Assembly (NCBI RefSeq): GCF_002210105.1
Contig: NZ_AQQU01000012.1
Location: forward strand, 29,918 to 93,917
Direction: 5' to 3'
Origin: Oceanicola sp. 22II-s10i
Lineage (GTDB): Bacteria; Pseudomonadota; Alphaproteobacteria; Rhodobacterales; Rhodobacteraceae
Length of the DNA: 64,000 bases
The notes beneath the pieces were generated by a model. The model was not told the origin of the DNA. It made no database searches and worked only from the letters and a program-made list of their open reading frames with translations. Positions 42,800 to 52,424 of the stretch are shown here, in pieces. Positions within the stretch are counted from its first letter, which is position 1. Each line of letters opens with the position of its first letter. The position numbers and the translations under genes are program-made.

Positions 42800-44614
42800 T
42801 CAGGCTGCGGGCGAGCCGACCGGCTGCGCCGCCTCCTTGGGCGCCTTCAGGTAATCCCGCCAGCCCCCGAATTCGGTTATGTCGCGCGCGCCGTCGAGGC
42901 CCGCCGCCTCGCAGATGAAGCCCTTGACCGACGACCCGTCGTCCAGCGTCACCGACCCGAGGCCGAGCGGGGCGGGAATGCCTGCCAGGAATGCGCCGAC
43001 GCCGGCACGGGGCAGGGCCCAGATCTCGGCGGCGATACCGGTGCCCGCCCCGGACTGGCGGCTGAGACCGGGACGCTCCGGCGGGCCGCCCGCCAGCGCA
43101 TAGAGCCTGTAGCCCGGCGCGGTGCGGCAGGCCCTGAGGAAGCGGGCGCCGAGGCGGGTAAGCTCTCCGTTCAAGGGCAGGCCGGACATGTGGGCCCCGC
43201 AGACCAGCACCTCGAGCTCGTCCGCGCCCGCGCTGTCGGGCAGGGCGGGCGGCGCGCTGCGGGTCCAGCCGGTGGCCCCCATCGGCCCGGCCTCCAGCAT
43301 CATGCCGACCGCCGCGAGGCGTGCGTCGTGTCCGGCGCGGCCCAGCAGGGTGACGCTGGCCGGGCGCCCGTCGCGGCGGGTGCCGCAGGGCACGGCGAGG
43401 CCGCAGAGGTCCAGCAAGTTCACGAAGTTGGTGTAGGTCCCGAGCATCGAGTTCGGGCCGATCGGATCGGCGATGATCTCCTCCACGGTGACGAAGCGGG
43501 GGATCGTCGGTACGCAGAGCATGTCGATCCCGTCGAGCGCTGCCATGCAGATCTTGCGCAGTGCGGCGAGGCGATACTGGGCGCGGAACGCGTCGACGGC
43601 GGTCAGCGATACACCCGACCCGACGATCTGCAGCGTCACCGGGTGCAGCGTCTCGGGCTTTTCTGTCAGCCGCGCGCCGATGGCGGCGGTGCGTTCGGCC
43701 ACCCACGCCCCTTCGTAGAGAAGACGGGCGACCTCGTAGAACGGGGTGAAGTCGATCTCCACCACCTCGGCCCCGGCGGTGCGCAGGCGGGTGACGGTTT
43801 CGCGGAAGCTTGCCGCCTGATCCGCGTCGCCCGCGGTTTCGAGGGTGTTGGCGGTCGGCACGCCGATGCGGGGGACGGAGGGCATGGCGGACAGGCGCGG
43901 GGCGGGGAAGGCGCGGGAATAGGCGTCGGCGGGATCCTCGGCCTGCGCCACGGCAAAGACGTCCCACGCATCCGCGACGGTGAAGGCGAAGACCGATATC
44001 GTGTCGAGCGTCCGGCAGGCGGGTACCATGCCGCTGCCCGACAGCGCACCCAGCGATGGCTTGAGGCCGACCAGCGCGTTCAAAGCGCCGGGCACGCGGC
44101 CCGAGCCTGCGGTGTCGGTGCCGAGAGAGAAGGCCGCGATGCCATGCGCGACGCCGACCGCCGAGCCGGAGGAGGAGCCGCCGGGCACGATGGCCGGGTC
44201 GATGGCGTTCAGCGGCACGGGGTAGGGGCTGCGCACGCCGACGAGGCCGGTGGCGAACTGGTCGAGGTTGGTCTTGCCGAGGCAGATCGCCCCGGCGGCC
44301 AGCAGGCGCGCGACGACGAAGGCGTCGGTCTCGGGCATGTAGGCGAAGTCGGGGCAGGCGGCGGTGGTCGGCATGCCCGCGACGTCGATGTTGTCCTTCA
44401 CGAGGAACGGCACGCCCCAGAGCGGCCTGCCGTCGCGCGGGCCGAGGGCGGCGGCGGCGGCCATCGCGGCCTCGCGCCCGTCATGGATCAGGATGCCGGG
44501 ATCGTTCACGGCGTCGAGGCGGGCGAAGGCTTCGGCGATGACCTCGGCGGGGGTGGTGCCCGCGTCGTAGGCCGCGCGCAGCGACGGCAGGGTGAAGGGC
44601 AGATCTTTGATCAT
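42800..44614 (-). CDS. atzF: Allophanate hydrolase
   Basis: 604 residues. An amidase-signature domain (1 to about 440) has K73 (LVKDNID), cis-Ser147 (GGSSSGS) and nucleophile S171 (GTDTAGSGR). The C-terminal domain (about 480-595) is that of AtzF/DUR1,2-type allophanate hydrolases (LPLNGELTRLGARFL, YRLYALAG). It converts allophanate to ammonia and CO2, the last step of urea-carboxylase or cyanurate/biuret routes. No urea carboxylase gene is nearby. It lies 43 bp after the fused ATPase gene of the second importer and is likely co-transcribed. Confidence 0.92.
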   Translation of the reverse strand: MIKDLPFTLPSLRAAYDAGTTPAEVIAEAFARLDAVNDPGILIHDGREAAMAAAAALGPRDGRPLWGVPFLVKDNIDVAGMPTTAACPDFAYMPETDAFVVARLLAAGAICLGKTNLDQFATGLVGVRSPYPVPLNAIDPAIVPGGSSSGSAVGVAHGIAAFSLGTDTAGSGRVPGALNALVGLKPSLGALSGSGMVPACRTLDTISVFAFTVADAWDVFAVAQAEDPADAYSRAFPAPRLSAMPSVPRIGVPTANTLETAGDADQAASFRETVTRLRTAGAEVVEIDFTPFYEVARLLYEGAWVAERTAAIGARLTEKPETLHPVTLQIVGSGVSLTAVDAFRAQYRLAALRKICMAALDGIDMLCVPTIPRFVTVEEIIADPIGPNSMLGTYTNFVNLLDLCGLAVPCGTRRDGRPASVTLLGRAGHDARLAAVGMMLEAGPMGATGWTRSAPPALPDSAGADELEVLVCGAHMSGLPLNGELTRLGARFLRACRTAPGYRLYALAGGPPERPGLSRQSGAGTGIAAEIWALPRAGVGAFLAGIPAPLGLGSVTLDDGSSVKGFICEAAGLDGARDITEFGGWRDYLKAPKEAAQPVGSPAA

Positions 44615-44657
44615 GGGCGGGTCCTTTGGTCTTCGGGTCTTGGAAACGGGCGCCGCA

Positions 44658-46289
44658 TCAGGCGGCGGTCTGGGGGCGCGGCGCCTGCGGCGCGGCGGAC
44701 AGCAATTCAGCGGTGTAGGGGTGCGAGGGGTGGTCCATGACCTGCTCGACCGGGCCGGCATCCACGATCTCGCCGCCCTTCATGACGATGACGTGGTCGC
44801 AGAGCAGGCGGACGACGTTCAGGTCATGGCTGACGAAGAGGTAGGACATGCCGAGCCGGACACGCAGGTCGGCCAGCAGGTTCAGCACCACCGCCTGGAT
44901 CGACACGTCGAGCGCGGCGGTCGGCTCGTCCAGGATCAGGAAATCCGGGTCCGGCGCGATGGCGCGGGCGATCCCGACGCGGGCCTTCTGGCCGCCCGAA
45001 AGCTGGTGCGGGAACCGGTCCAGCAGATGCGCCGGCAGGCCGGTCAGGCGGGCCAGCTCCTCGACCCGCGCATCCAGCGCCGCGCCTTTTAGGCCGGTCA
45101 TTCGCTTGAGCGGCTCGGCGATCGACTGACGCGAGGTGTGGCGGGGGTTCAGGCTGTCGGTGGCATCCTGGAACACCATCTGGATCTTGGTCCGAAGCGG
45201 GTTCCGCGCGAAATCGGCCGCCGGGATGGCGGCGAGGTCCTGACCCCGGAACAGGATCTGACCGGAGGTGCTGTCCAGCAGGCGGACCAGCATAGACGAG
45301 GTGGTCGACTTGCCGCAGCCGCTCTCGCCCACGAGACCGACCGACTGGCCCTCGCGCACGGTGAAGGAGATGCCCTTGACCGCGTGGACCGGGCCGGACT
45401 TGCCGGCATAGGTCTTGGTCAGGTCCTTCACCTCGATCAGCGGGGTGTCCCTGACCATGTGGGGCGCAAGCAGGGTGCGGGCCTCCTCGGGCAGGAGCTC
45501 ACGGATCTCGACCCCGCGCCGGGGCGTCGCATCGACCAGCTTGCGGGTGTAGGCGTGCTGCGGATTGCGGAAGAGGTCGACGGGGCCGCCTTCCTCGACG
45601 ATCTCGCCGTCCTTCATGACCACGATCCGGTCGCAGTATTCCGAGGCGAGGCCGAGGTCGTGGGTGATCAGGATCGACGACATGCCGCGCGCCTTCACCA
45701 GTTCGTCCACGAGATCCATCACGGCCTTCTGGGTGGTGATGTCGAGCCCGGTGGTCGGTTCGTCCATGATCATCAGCTTGGGATCGCAGGCCAGCGCGAT
45801 GGCGCAGACGACCCGTTGGCACATGCCGCCGCTGAGTTCGAAGGGATAGGCGTCATAGCGAGCGGCGGCGTCGTTGATGCGGACCGCCTCCAGCGCCTCG
45901 ATTGCCTTGGCGCGCGCGTTCTGGCGGCTGGCGCGGGCGTGCTGGATCAGCACGTCCTCGATCTGGTGGCCGACCTTGCGGATCGGGTTCAGCGCGGCGC
46001 GGGGGTTCTGGAAGATCATCGAGATCTCGCGCCCCCTCAGGTCGCGCATGTCGCGTTCGGAGGCCTTGCGCAGGTCGACGCCGGAATAGACCGCGTCGCC
46101 CGCCTTGATCCGCCCGTTGGCGTCGAGGATGCGCATCAGGGCGTAGGAGGTGACGGACTTGCCCGACCCGCTTTCGCCGACGATGCCGAGCCGCTCGCCC
46201 TTGGCCAGTTCGAAGGTGATGCCCTTGACGGCGGTGACTTCGCCTTTGCGGGTCTTGAAGGCGACCTGGAGGTCCTTGATGGAGAGCAT
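44658..46289 (-). CDS. Fused double-ATPase of Opp/Dpp-class importer (DppD-DppF)
   Basis: 543 residues containing two complete ABC domains. Walker A copies are GESGSGKSV (about 37) and GESGCGKST (about 329); signatures are SGGMCQR and SGGQKAR; Walker B copies are [12 protein letters not shown] and [12 protein letters not shown]. One polypeptide replaces separate D and F subunits. Upstream permeases, separated by repeat A6, complete the transporter, and downstream lies allophanate hydrolase, so a nitrogen compound related to that pathway is a plausible substrate. Confidence 0.93.
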   Translation of the reverse strand: MLSIKDLQVAFKTRKGEVTAVKGITFELAKGERLGIVGESGSGKSVTSYALMRILDANGRIKAGDAVYSGVDLRKASERDMRDLRGREISMIFQNPRAALNPIRKVGHQIEDVLIQHARASRQNARAKAIEALEAVRINDAAARYDAYPFELSGGMCQRVVCAIALACDPKLMIMDEPTTGLDITTQKAVMDLVDELVKARGMSSILITHDLGLASEYCDRIVVMKDGEIVEEGGPVDLFRNPQHAYTRKLVDATPRRGVEIRELLPEEARTLLAPHMVRDTPLIEVKDLTKTYAGKSGPVHAVKGISFTVREGQSVGLVGESGCGKSTTSSMLVRLLDSTSGQILFRGQDLAAIPAADFARNPLRTKIQMVFQDATDSLNPRHTSRQSIAEPLKRMTGLKGAALDARVEELARLTGLPAHLLDRFPHQLSGGQKARVGIARAIAPDPDFLILDEPTAALDVSIQAVVLNLLADLRVRLGMSYLFVSHDLNVVRLLCDHVIVMKGGEIVDAGPVEQVMDHPSHPYTAELLSAAPQAPRPQTAA

Positions 46290-46326
46290 CGGTCAGGTCC
46301 TTTCGTGGCGCGGGGTGGCGGGGGTT

Positions 46327-46407
46327 TCGGATCGCCGGGGGCGATCCGACCGGGCGGGGGGCTCTGCCCCCCGCACCCCCCGGCATATTTCCGGCAAGAT
46401 GAAGGGG
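46327..46407 (-). repeat. Dispersed repeat family A, inverted copy A6, with extra hairpin
   Basis: Read on the minus strand: CCCCTTCATCTTGCC lead, A-rich core, 9-bp stem-loop (46354-46374) and an additional GGATCGCC/GGCGATCC hairpin (46327-46349). It matches A5 in module order. It lies between the DppC-like permease and the fused ATPase genes. Confidence 0.82.
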
Positions 46408-46426
46408 GAGGGGCGGCGCGGGGCGG

Positions 46427-47332
46427 TCATGTCCGGCGCCTCGGGTCGACGATGTCGCGCAGGCCGTCGCCCATCAGGTTGAAGGTGAAGACGGCGAGCA
46501 TCAGCCACAGGCCGGGGAAGAGAGCCATCCACCATTCGCCCGAGACGATGTAGTTGGCGCCCTCGGCGACCATGATGCCCCATTCGGGCGTGGGCGGGCG
46601 GACGCCGAGGCCGATGAACGACAGGCCCGCCGCGTTCAGGATCGCCCAGCCGAGGTTCAGCGAGACCTGCACCATCATCGGCGGCAGCGCGTTCGGGAAG
46701 ATGTGGAAGGCGAGGACGCGGGCGTCGGAATTGCCCGCCAGCTTGGCGGCGAGGGTGAAGCCCGCCTCGCGGCGGATGTTGACCTCGGCCCGGACGAGGC
46801 GGGCGTAGAAGGGGATGTTGATGATCGCGGTGGCGTAGATGATGTTCGCGACCGAATTGCCGAGCGCCGCGACGATCCCCATGGCCAGCACGAATAGCGG
46901 GAAGGCCATGATCGTGTCTAGGCAGCGGCTGGCGATGATGTCGAACCAGCCGCCCCGGTAGCCCGCGAGGGCCCCGATGACCGAGCCGAAGATGAAGCTG
47001 AGCGTCACCGCCGCGACCGAGATGATGAGGTCGAGCCGGGTCGCCACGATCACCCGCGAGAACACGTCGCGCCCGAGGTTGTCGGTGCCGAACCAGTGGG
47101 TGGCCGAGGGCGGCTGCAGGACGGCGGCGGCATTGGTGGCCAGCGGATCGTAGGGGACGATCCAGGGCCCGATGGCGGCCGAGATCAGCAGGCCCGCGAA
47201 CATAAGGAACGACAGGCCGGTGACCGGGTTTTCGCGCAGGACGTAGCCGATGTGTTTCAGGGTGCCGGAGCCCTTGGGCGCGGGGGGCGCGGGGGCAGGG
47301 GCGGCGGGGGTCGTGATCTCGGTCATTTTCAT
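46427..47332 (-). CDS. Opp/Dpp-class ABC permease, DppC-like
   Basis: 301 residues. A Pro/Ala-rich N-terminus, FGTDNLGRDVFSRVIVATR, an EAA loop region (ARLVRAEVNIRREAGFTLAA) and a DIVDPRRR-type C-terminus mark a DppC/OppC subunit. The start overlaps the upstream permease stop by 4 bp; the second Met (47326) is an alternative. Repeat A6 separates it from its ATPase gene. Confidence 0.93.
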   Translation of the reverse strand: MKMTEITTPAAPAPAPPAPKGSGTLKHIGYVLRENPVTGLSFLMFAGLLISAAIGPWIVPYDPLATNAAAVLQPPSATHWFGTDNLGRDVFSRVIVATRLDLIISVAAVTLSFIFGSVIGALAGYRGGWFDIIASRCLDTIMAFPLFVLAMGIVAALGNSVANIIYATAIINIPFYARLVRAEVNIRREAGFTLAAKLAGNSDARVLAFHIFPNALPPMMVQVSLNLGWAILNAAGLSFIGLGVRPPTPEWGIMVAEGANYIVSGEWWMALFPGLWLMLAVFTFNLMGDGLRDIVDPRRRT

Positions 47333-48354
47333 TTGGCTGAGGTCCCGAAGCGGGGGTCGATCACCGAATAGGCGAGGTCGATCACCAGGTTGAGGAAGAC
47401 GAAGAGCAGCGCCATCGCCAGCACGAAGCCCTGCACGGCGGCATAGTCCGAGACGACCAGCGCCTCGACCGCGTAGGAGCCGATGCCGGGCCAGGCGAAA
47501 ACCTTTTCCACCAGCACGTTGGCGCCGAGGGCGAAGGAGAAGACCATCCCGAGCGTCGTCACCACCGGCAGCAGCGCGTTGCGGAAGGCGTAACCGTAGA
47601 GCACCTTGCGGCGGCTCAGCCCCGAGGCACGTGCGGTGCGGATGAAGTCCGCCGACAGGGCCGAGAGCATCGCCGCCCGTGTCATCCGGGCGATCGGCGC
47701 GAGGGTGAAGAGCGCCATCGTCGTCGCGGGCAGGACGAGTTGCTTGACGGTGCCTCCGAAGGTTTCCCAGTCCCGCGCAATGACGCTGTCGATCAGGAAG
47801 AACCCGGTGACATGCGGCGGTTCCAGATAGACGAAGTCGAGCCGGCCGAGCGGCGAGGGCGCGATGCCGAGCAGGTAGTAGAAGACGTAGACCAGCACGA
47901 TGCCGGTGAAGAAGGTCGGCAGCGACACGCCTGCCGTCACCAGCAGGCGGCAGAGCTGGTCGACCCAGCTGCCCGGCCGCGTGGCGGCCAGGATGCCGAG
48001 GGGGATCGAGATCGCGCAGGACACGAAGAGCGCGGTCAGCGTCAGTTCCAGCGAGGCGGGCAGCCGCGCCGCCAGTTCCGACACCACGGGCCGTCCGGTC
48101 GAGATCGACTGCCCCAGATCACCCTGCAGGAGCTGCGCGCAATAGATGAAGAACTGCTGCAGCAGCGGTTTGTCGAGGCCGAGGGCGCGCCGGACCTCCT
48201 CGATCGACTCGGGCGTGGCGGCGATCCCGGCGAACTGTGCCGCCGGGTCGCCGGGCAGCGCCCGCGTGAGAACGAAGGAGATCACCACGACGCCGATCAC
48301 GACGGGGATGGCCTGCGCGATACGCAGGGCGATGGCTGTCCCGCGGCCCGACAT
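47329..48354 (-). CDS. Opp/Dpp-class ABC permease, DppB-like
   Basis: 341 residues. The N-terminal helix (RIAQAIPVVIGVVVISFVLT), LPGDPAAQFAG, the EAA loop FIRTARASGLSRRKVLYGYA and the VIDPRFG end are standard for DppB/OppB. It starts 3 bp after the binding-protein stop, so the order is binding protein, B, C, fused DF, allophanate hydrolase. Confidence 0.93.
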   Translation of the reverse strand: MSGRGTAIALRIAQAIPVVIGVVVISFVLTRALPGDPAAQFAGIAATPESIEEVRRALGLDKPLLQQFFIYCAQLLQGDLGQSISTGRPVVSELAARLPASLELTLTALFVSCAISIPLGILAATRPGSWVDQLCRLLVTAGVSLPTFFTGIVLVYVFYYLLGIAPSPLGRLDFVYLEPPHVTGFFLIDSVIARDWETFGGTVKQLVLPATTMALFTLAPIARMTRAAMLSALSADFIRTARASGLSRRKVLYGYAFRNALLPVVTTLGMVFSFALGANVLVEKVFAWPGIGSYAVEALVVSDYAAVQGFVLAMALLFVFLNLVIDLAYSVIDPRFGTSAK

Positions 48355-48357
48355 GGC

Positions 48358-49962
48358 TCAGCTCGCCACGGGGGTGAGGGTGCGGACGTCGAGCTGGCGG
48401 TGGAACCAGAACTCGTAGCCGTCCGCGCCGTTCATCGCGACGTTCAGGGCCGGCTGCCACAGCGGAATGCGCGGCAGTTCGTCGAGAACGATCTCGAACA
48501 TGCGCGTGATCTTGGGCGCGTATTCCGGATCGTCCATCTCCATGTGCAGCGTCTCGTTGGTCAGCTGCTCGACCTCCTCGTTGAAGTAGTTGGAGGAGTT
48601 GAACAGGTGCCCCTTCTGATAGGCCCAGAAGAAGTAGTAGTCGGGCGTGTCCAGCCAGCCGGCGAAGTTCTCGAGGTGGAATTCGAGCCGCTTCTCGACC
48701 AGCGAGGCGGTCCGCCAGTTCGCGCCGGGGATCTTGTCGATGGTGGTCTTGATGCCAAGCTTGCCGACCGCTTCCTGGATCAGCAGGGCTGCGGGCTCCA
48801 TCCAGTAGGCAAGGTCGAGCGCGATGGACAGCGGCACCTCGAACCCGTCCGGATAGGCCGAGGCGGCCATCAGTTCCTTGGCCTTTTCGAGGTTGGTGGA
48901 ATACTGCGACTTGCGCGGCCATGCGGTGTCGGTGATCTCTTCGGTGCCGCCCCACAGCGGCGCGCCACGACCGTAGGCGGCGGTCTTGAAGATGTCCTCG
49001 TAGGGCACGGCCCATGCGATGGCCTTGCGGACGTTCGGATCGGTGAACGGTTCGAAATTGGTGTTCAGGCAGAGCGCGTGCACGCAGTTGGCGATCGGCG
49101 TGCTGTCGACCTTGAGCATGCCGGACAGTTCGGACGCGTCCTTGTCCGAAATGCCGAAGGCCACCTGAACGTCACCGCGTTCGACCAGCGCGCGCTTGGT
49201 TGCGGCGGACGGCACCTCGCGCCGGACGACGCGCTTGACCGCGGGGGTCAGGCCGCCGACCCAGCCGTCGAAGCGTTCGTAGACCAGCTGCTGGCCGTTG
49301 TCCCAGCGGATCACCTTGTAGGCGCCGGACCCGATGGTGTTCTGGTGCAGGTATTCCATCGCCCACGGGTCCTTGTCGGTCGCGTGCTCCATGGCCAGCT
49401 TGGAGTTGATGATGAACGGCACCGGCACGGCGAGGTCGGGCAGTGACAGCTTGGACGGACGGTCGAGTGTCACGGTAAAGGTGTGGTCATCGACGGCGGC
49501 GAACTGGTCGGGCCGCTCCAGCCCGCCGGCCTTCATCTGGGTGGTGGGGAAGCCGCCGACGGATACGGCACGGTCGAAGGACCACTTCACGTCCTGCGCC
49601 GTCACCGGCGTGCCGTCCTGGAAGACCGCGTTCGGTTTCAGCTTGAATGTGATGACCAGCCCGTCCTCCGAGGTCGTCCAGCTTTCGGCCAGTTCCGGCA
49701 CGATCTGCGAGTAGTCGAAGCTGACGCCGCCCTCGGGCGTGGTCTTGGTGCCGAAGCGGATCAGGCGGTCGTAGCAGTTGATCGCGACCTCGTAGCTGGC
49801 GCGGTTGGTGCCGGTGCGGTGCAGGTCGAGCGAGTTGATCGTCTCGCCGCTGGCCACGACGACGGTGTCGCGCGCGGCGGCGCTGGCGGGCAGCGACATG
49901 AAGAAGGGCATCGCCGACAGCGCGGCCCCGGTCTTGAGGAAATTGCGGCGTGTGGTGGTCAT
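48358..49962 (-). CDS. ABC substrate-binding protein (SBP family 5), probable Tat export
   Basis: 534 residues. The N-terminus TTTRRNFLKTGAALSAM is a twin-arginine signal, so the protein may be exported folded through Tat; cleavage is probably after SLPASAAA. The mature part has the family 5 pattern (VVASGETINSLDLHRTGTN, FQDGTPVTAQDVKWSFDRAV, TIGSGAYKVIRW). The ATG at 49962 is chosen because the extra upstream residues do not fit a signal. It is divergent from a LysR regulator at 50090. Ligand unknown. Confidence 0.92.
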   Translation of the reverse strand: MTTTRRNFLKTGAALSAMPFFMSLPASAAARDTVVVASGETINSLDLHRTGTNRASYEVAINCYDRLIRFGTKTTPEGGVSFDYSQIVPELAESWTTSEDGLVITFKLKPNAVFQDGTPVTAQDVKWSFDRAVSVGGFPTTQMKAGGLERPDQFAAVDDHTFTVTLDRPSKLSLPDLAVPVPFIINSKLAMEHATDKDPWAMEYLHQNTIGSGAYKVIRWDNGQQLVYERFDGWVGGLTPAVKRVVRREVPSAATKRALVERGDVQVAFGISDKDASELSGMLKVDSTPIANCVHALCLNTNFEPFTDPNVRKAIAWAVPYEDIFKTAAYGRGAPLWGGTEEITDTAWPRKSQYSTNLEKAKELMAASAYPDGFEVPLSIALDLAYWMEPAALLIQEAVGKLGIKTTIDKIPGANWRTASLVEKRLEFHLENFAGWLDTPDYYFFWAYQKGHLFNSSNYFNEEVEQLTNETLHMEMDDPEYAPKITRMFEIVLDELPRIPLWQPALNVAMNGADGYEFWFHRQLDVRTLTPVAS

Positions 49963-50089
49963 CTCGGGGGCCTTTCGAGCTGGGTTTGCGTGGTCCCCGT
50001 CAGGTTGCTGTATCGCCCCCATTGCTCAAAATGCTATGATTTCACAGACGCGGTGCATTTTCGGCAACGCAGTTTGGAAAGGGTTGAAG

Positions 50090-50989
50090 ATGAAGCACTT
50101 ATACACCTTCGCCCTGATCGAGGCGGTGGCGCGGTCGGGCTCCATGCGCAAGGCGGCGGAGGATATGAACCTGACCGCCTCGGCGCTGAACCGGCGAATC
50201 CGGCGGTTCGAGGAGGAATTCGGCTCGGACCTGTTCGAACGCATTCCGGGCGGCGTGCGGCTGAACCCTGCCGGGGAAATGGTGCTGCACCACTACCGGG
50301 CAACCCTGTCGGACATCGCGCGGGTGCAGAGCCAGGTGGCCGACCTGTCCGGGGAACGGCGGGGCCATGTGAGCATCGCCTGTTCACAGGCTCTGCTGCC
50401 GTACTTCCTGCCGGAACAGATCGCGCGCTACCGGGCCGAGCATCCGGGCGTCACGTTCTCGGTCAAGGTCCGCGACCGCGCGCGGGCCGAGCAGGAGCTG
50501 GCGAGCTACGATTCCGACCTCGCGCTGGTGTTCGAACCGGTCTACCTCGTGGATTTCGAGGTGCTGCACCTCGTGCCGCAGCGGGTTCACGTCGTGATGC
50601 GCGGCGGCCATCCGCTGGCGGCACGGCCCGAGGTGCGGCTGCGGGAATGTCTGGACCAGCCGCATGTCGCGCCGGATGCGCGCTATGGCGTGCGGCACCT
50701 GCTGGACTTCGCGGCGCGGCGGATGCGGCGGCAGCTCGATCCGGTGCTGGAGACCGAGAGCTTCGAACTGATCCGCCACTACGTGCTGCACGAGAACGCG
50801 GTCGGGTTCCAGATCCCCATCGGCCTGCGCGAGTCCGCCGACGGATCGGTCGCCTTCCGCCCGGTGTCCGAAAGGGACGTCGCGCCGGGCAGCCTGATCC
50901 TTGGCCAGCTCAGGGGGCGGACGCTGCCGGTGGCCTCGGCCCGGTTCGCGATGCAGCTTGCGGCGGCGCTGCAGGACGTGGCCGCCTGA
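50090..50989 (+). CDS. LysR-type regulator next to the second importer
   Basis: 299 residues. The N-terminal helix-turn-helix (SMRKAAEDMNLTASALNRRI, about 17-36) is followed by a LysR effector domain. The ATG at 50090 has GGGTTGAAG-like upstream sequence; the longer upstream frame is antisense to the binding-protein gene and is rejected. Divergent orientation with a 127-bp gap makes the importer-allophanate hydrolase operon its likely target. It is convergent with tonB, 2 bp apart. Confidence 0.88.
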   Translation: MKHLYTFALIEAVARSGSMRKAAEDMNLTASALNRRIRRFEEEFGSDLFERIPGGVRLNPAGEMVLHHYRATLSDIARVQSQVADLSGERRGHVSIACSQALLPYFLPEQIARYRAEHPGVTFSVKVRDRARAEQELASYDSDLALVFEPVYLVDFEVLHLVPQRVHVVMRGGHPLAARPEVRLRECLDQPHVAPDARYGVRHLLDFAARRMRRQLDPVLETESFELIRHYVLHENAVGFQIPIGLRESADGSVAFRPVSERDVAPGSLILGQLRGRTLPVASARFAMQLAAALQDVAA

Positions 50990-50991
50990 GC

Positions 50992-52047
50992 CTAGCTGAA
51001 CACCATCGGCAGGTTGAACGTCTTGGGTCCGCCGCCAAGTTCGCCGGGCGCGCGTGGCATCCGCCCGGCGCTGCGGATCGCGTTCAGCGCGGCGCGGTCC
51101 AGCGCGCCGCTGCCTGACGACCGGACCAGCGCGGCGCCCAGAACCTGACCGTTGGTCGCCACGGTCAGGCGGACCACCACCTGGCCCCCGCGACCGCCGG
51201 GATGCCGCTTGCGGCTTTCCACACGGGCACGGATCTGCGCGCCCCATGCGGAAATCAGGCGCTGCTGCTGTGCATTGGACAGGCGTTTGGCCCCGGCGTT
51301 GCGGGCGTCGCCCGCCTGCGCGGATCCGCCGGTGCCGGCCGATTTCTGTGCCGGACGGGCGGCGGCGCTTTCGGCGCGTTTGCGGGTGTCCTGCCGGGTG
51401 TCCTGACGTCTTGGCGCGGGCTTCTGCTCGGCGCGGGCCGTTTCGATCTCGCGCGGGCGGACCTTGGGGCGCAGGCTGGTTTCCGGCGGCGCGTCGGCGG
51501 TGCGCTCGGGCGGCGGCTCGGGCGTGGCTGTGTCGATCTCGGGCAGGTCGGGGCGCACGTCGGCGGTCTGCCGCTCCGGCGCCGCCGGGCGGTCCGGCGT
51601 CGTGTCGCGGGCGGGCGGCGCGGTCGGAGCCTCGGGCGCGGGGGTCTCCATGCTGGGCATGGCGGGCGCGGTGAAGGCGACCTCGGGTGCGGGTGGAGGC
51701 GGCGTTTGGGGGTCGTAGCTGGGCAGCGCCAGTTGTTCGCCCTGCACGTCAGGGCGTTGCGGCGCGGGGGCTGCGGGCGGTGTCGGCGCGTCTGCACTGG
51801 GCAGCGCGACGGGTTCCGTCACGGGCGGGGGCGGAGGCGGGGGATCCTGCACCTCGGCCGTTTCGGGCGGGCGCGTCCAGTCCTCGACCATCGCGGCGAG
51901 TTCGGGCACGGCAGCCGCGATGGTGGCCGAGGAGTCGCCCCCCTGGCCGCCGGTCTCGGCGCCGCCGTCCGGGGTGCGCCAGTTGGTCAGCAGCCCCAGA
52001 TGCGCGGCGGCGGCCAGCGCGAGGAATATGGGAAAGTCGACCCTCAT
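50992..52047 (-). CDS. tonB: TonB-type energy transducer
   Basis: 351 residues. An N-terminal membrane anchor (about 5-20) precedes a very long Pro-rich periplasmic spacer with PPPPPPP and many Pro-Glu/Pro-Ala repeats. A C-terminal TonB domain (about 265-351, SAWGAQIRARVESRKRHPGG and LDRAALNAIRSAGRMPRAP) contacts the TonB box of outer-membrane receptors. It is the last gene of an exbB-exbD-exbD-tonB set with 4-bp overlaps. Confidence 0.88.
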   Translation of the reverse strand: MRVDFPIFLALAAAAHLGLLTNWRTPDGGAETGGQGGDSSATIAAAVPELAAMVEDWTRPPETAEVQDPPPPPPPVTEPVALPSADAPTPPAAPAPQRPDVQGEQLALPSYDPQTPPPPAPEVAFTAPAMPSMETPAPEAPTAPPARDTTPDRPAAPERQTADVRPDLPEIDTATPEPPPERTADAPPETSLRPKVRPREIETARAEQKPAPRRQDTRQDTRKRAESAAARPAQKSAGTGGSAQAGDARNAGAKRLSNAQQQRLISAWGAQIRARVESRKRHPGGRGGQVVVRLTVATNGQVLGAALVRSSGSGALDRAALNAIRSAGRMPRAPGELGGGPKTFNLPMVFS

Positions 52048-52424
52048 TCCGGCACCGTCACCAGTTCGACGCGGGCCAGCCCGCGCGCGGCGAGCGCGGC
52101 GAGGGTGCGGGCGACGACGCTGGCCTCGGCCCGGCCATCCGCGCGCAGGCGGTGCGGTTCCTCGGGCAGCGCGGCGAAAGCGTCCAGCGCGGCGTCGTCC
52201 CGAAGCTCGCCAAAGGCGGCGGTGCCGTCTTGCGACAGGTAGAGCGCCGTCGGGGCGTTCTCGGCATCCGTCCCGGCGGCGGTCGGCGGCGTGACCTCGA
52301 TCGGGTCGGGTGGGACGAGCTGCGAGGTCATCAGGAAGAAGATCAGCAGCAGGAACACCACGTTGATCATCGGAACGACGGATTCCTGCTGCGTGCGGCG
52401 GGGCGGGGGCGAGAAATCCATCAT
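52044..52424 (-). CDS. exbD: ExbD/TolR family protein lacking the membrane Asp
   Basis: 126 residues with one N-terminal membrane helix and a periplasmic domain. The position of the essential proton-path Asp is Asn21 (VPMINVVFLLL), whereas the neighbouring paralogue has Asp20. The codon is clearly AAC, and everything else in the helix is conserved. It is likely the second member of a heteromeric ExbD pair. Overlaps its neighbours by 4 bp on both sides. Confidence 0.88.
   Translation of the reverse strand: MMDFSPPPRRTQQESVVPMINVVFLLLIFFLMTSQLVPPDPIEVTPPTAAGTDAENAPTALYLSQDGTAAFGELRDDAALDAFAALPEEPHRLRADGRAEASVVARTLAALAARGLARVELVTVPE

Noticed and set aside
46293..46583. Open frame across repeat A6
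   Set aside because: Runs through a hairpin repeat and the 3' part of a permease gene in another frame.
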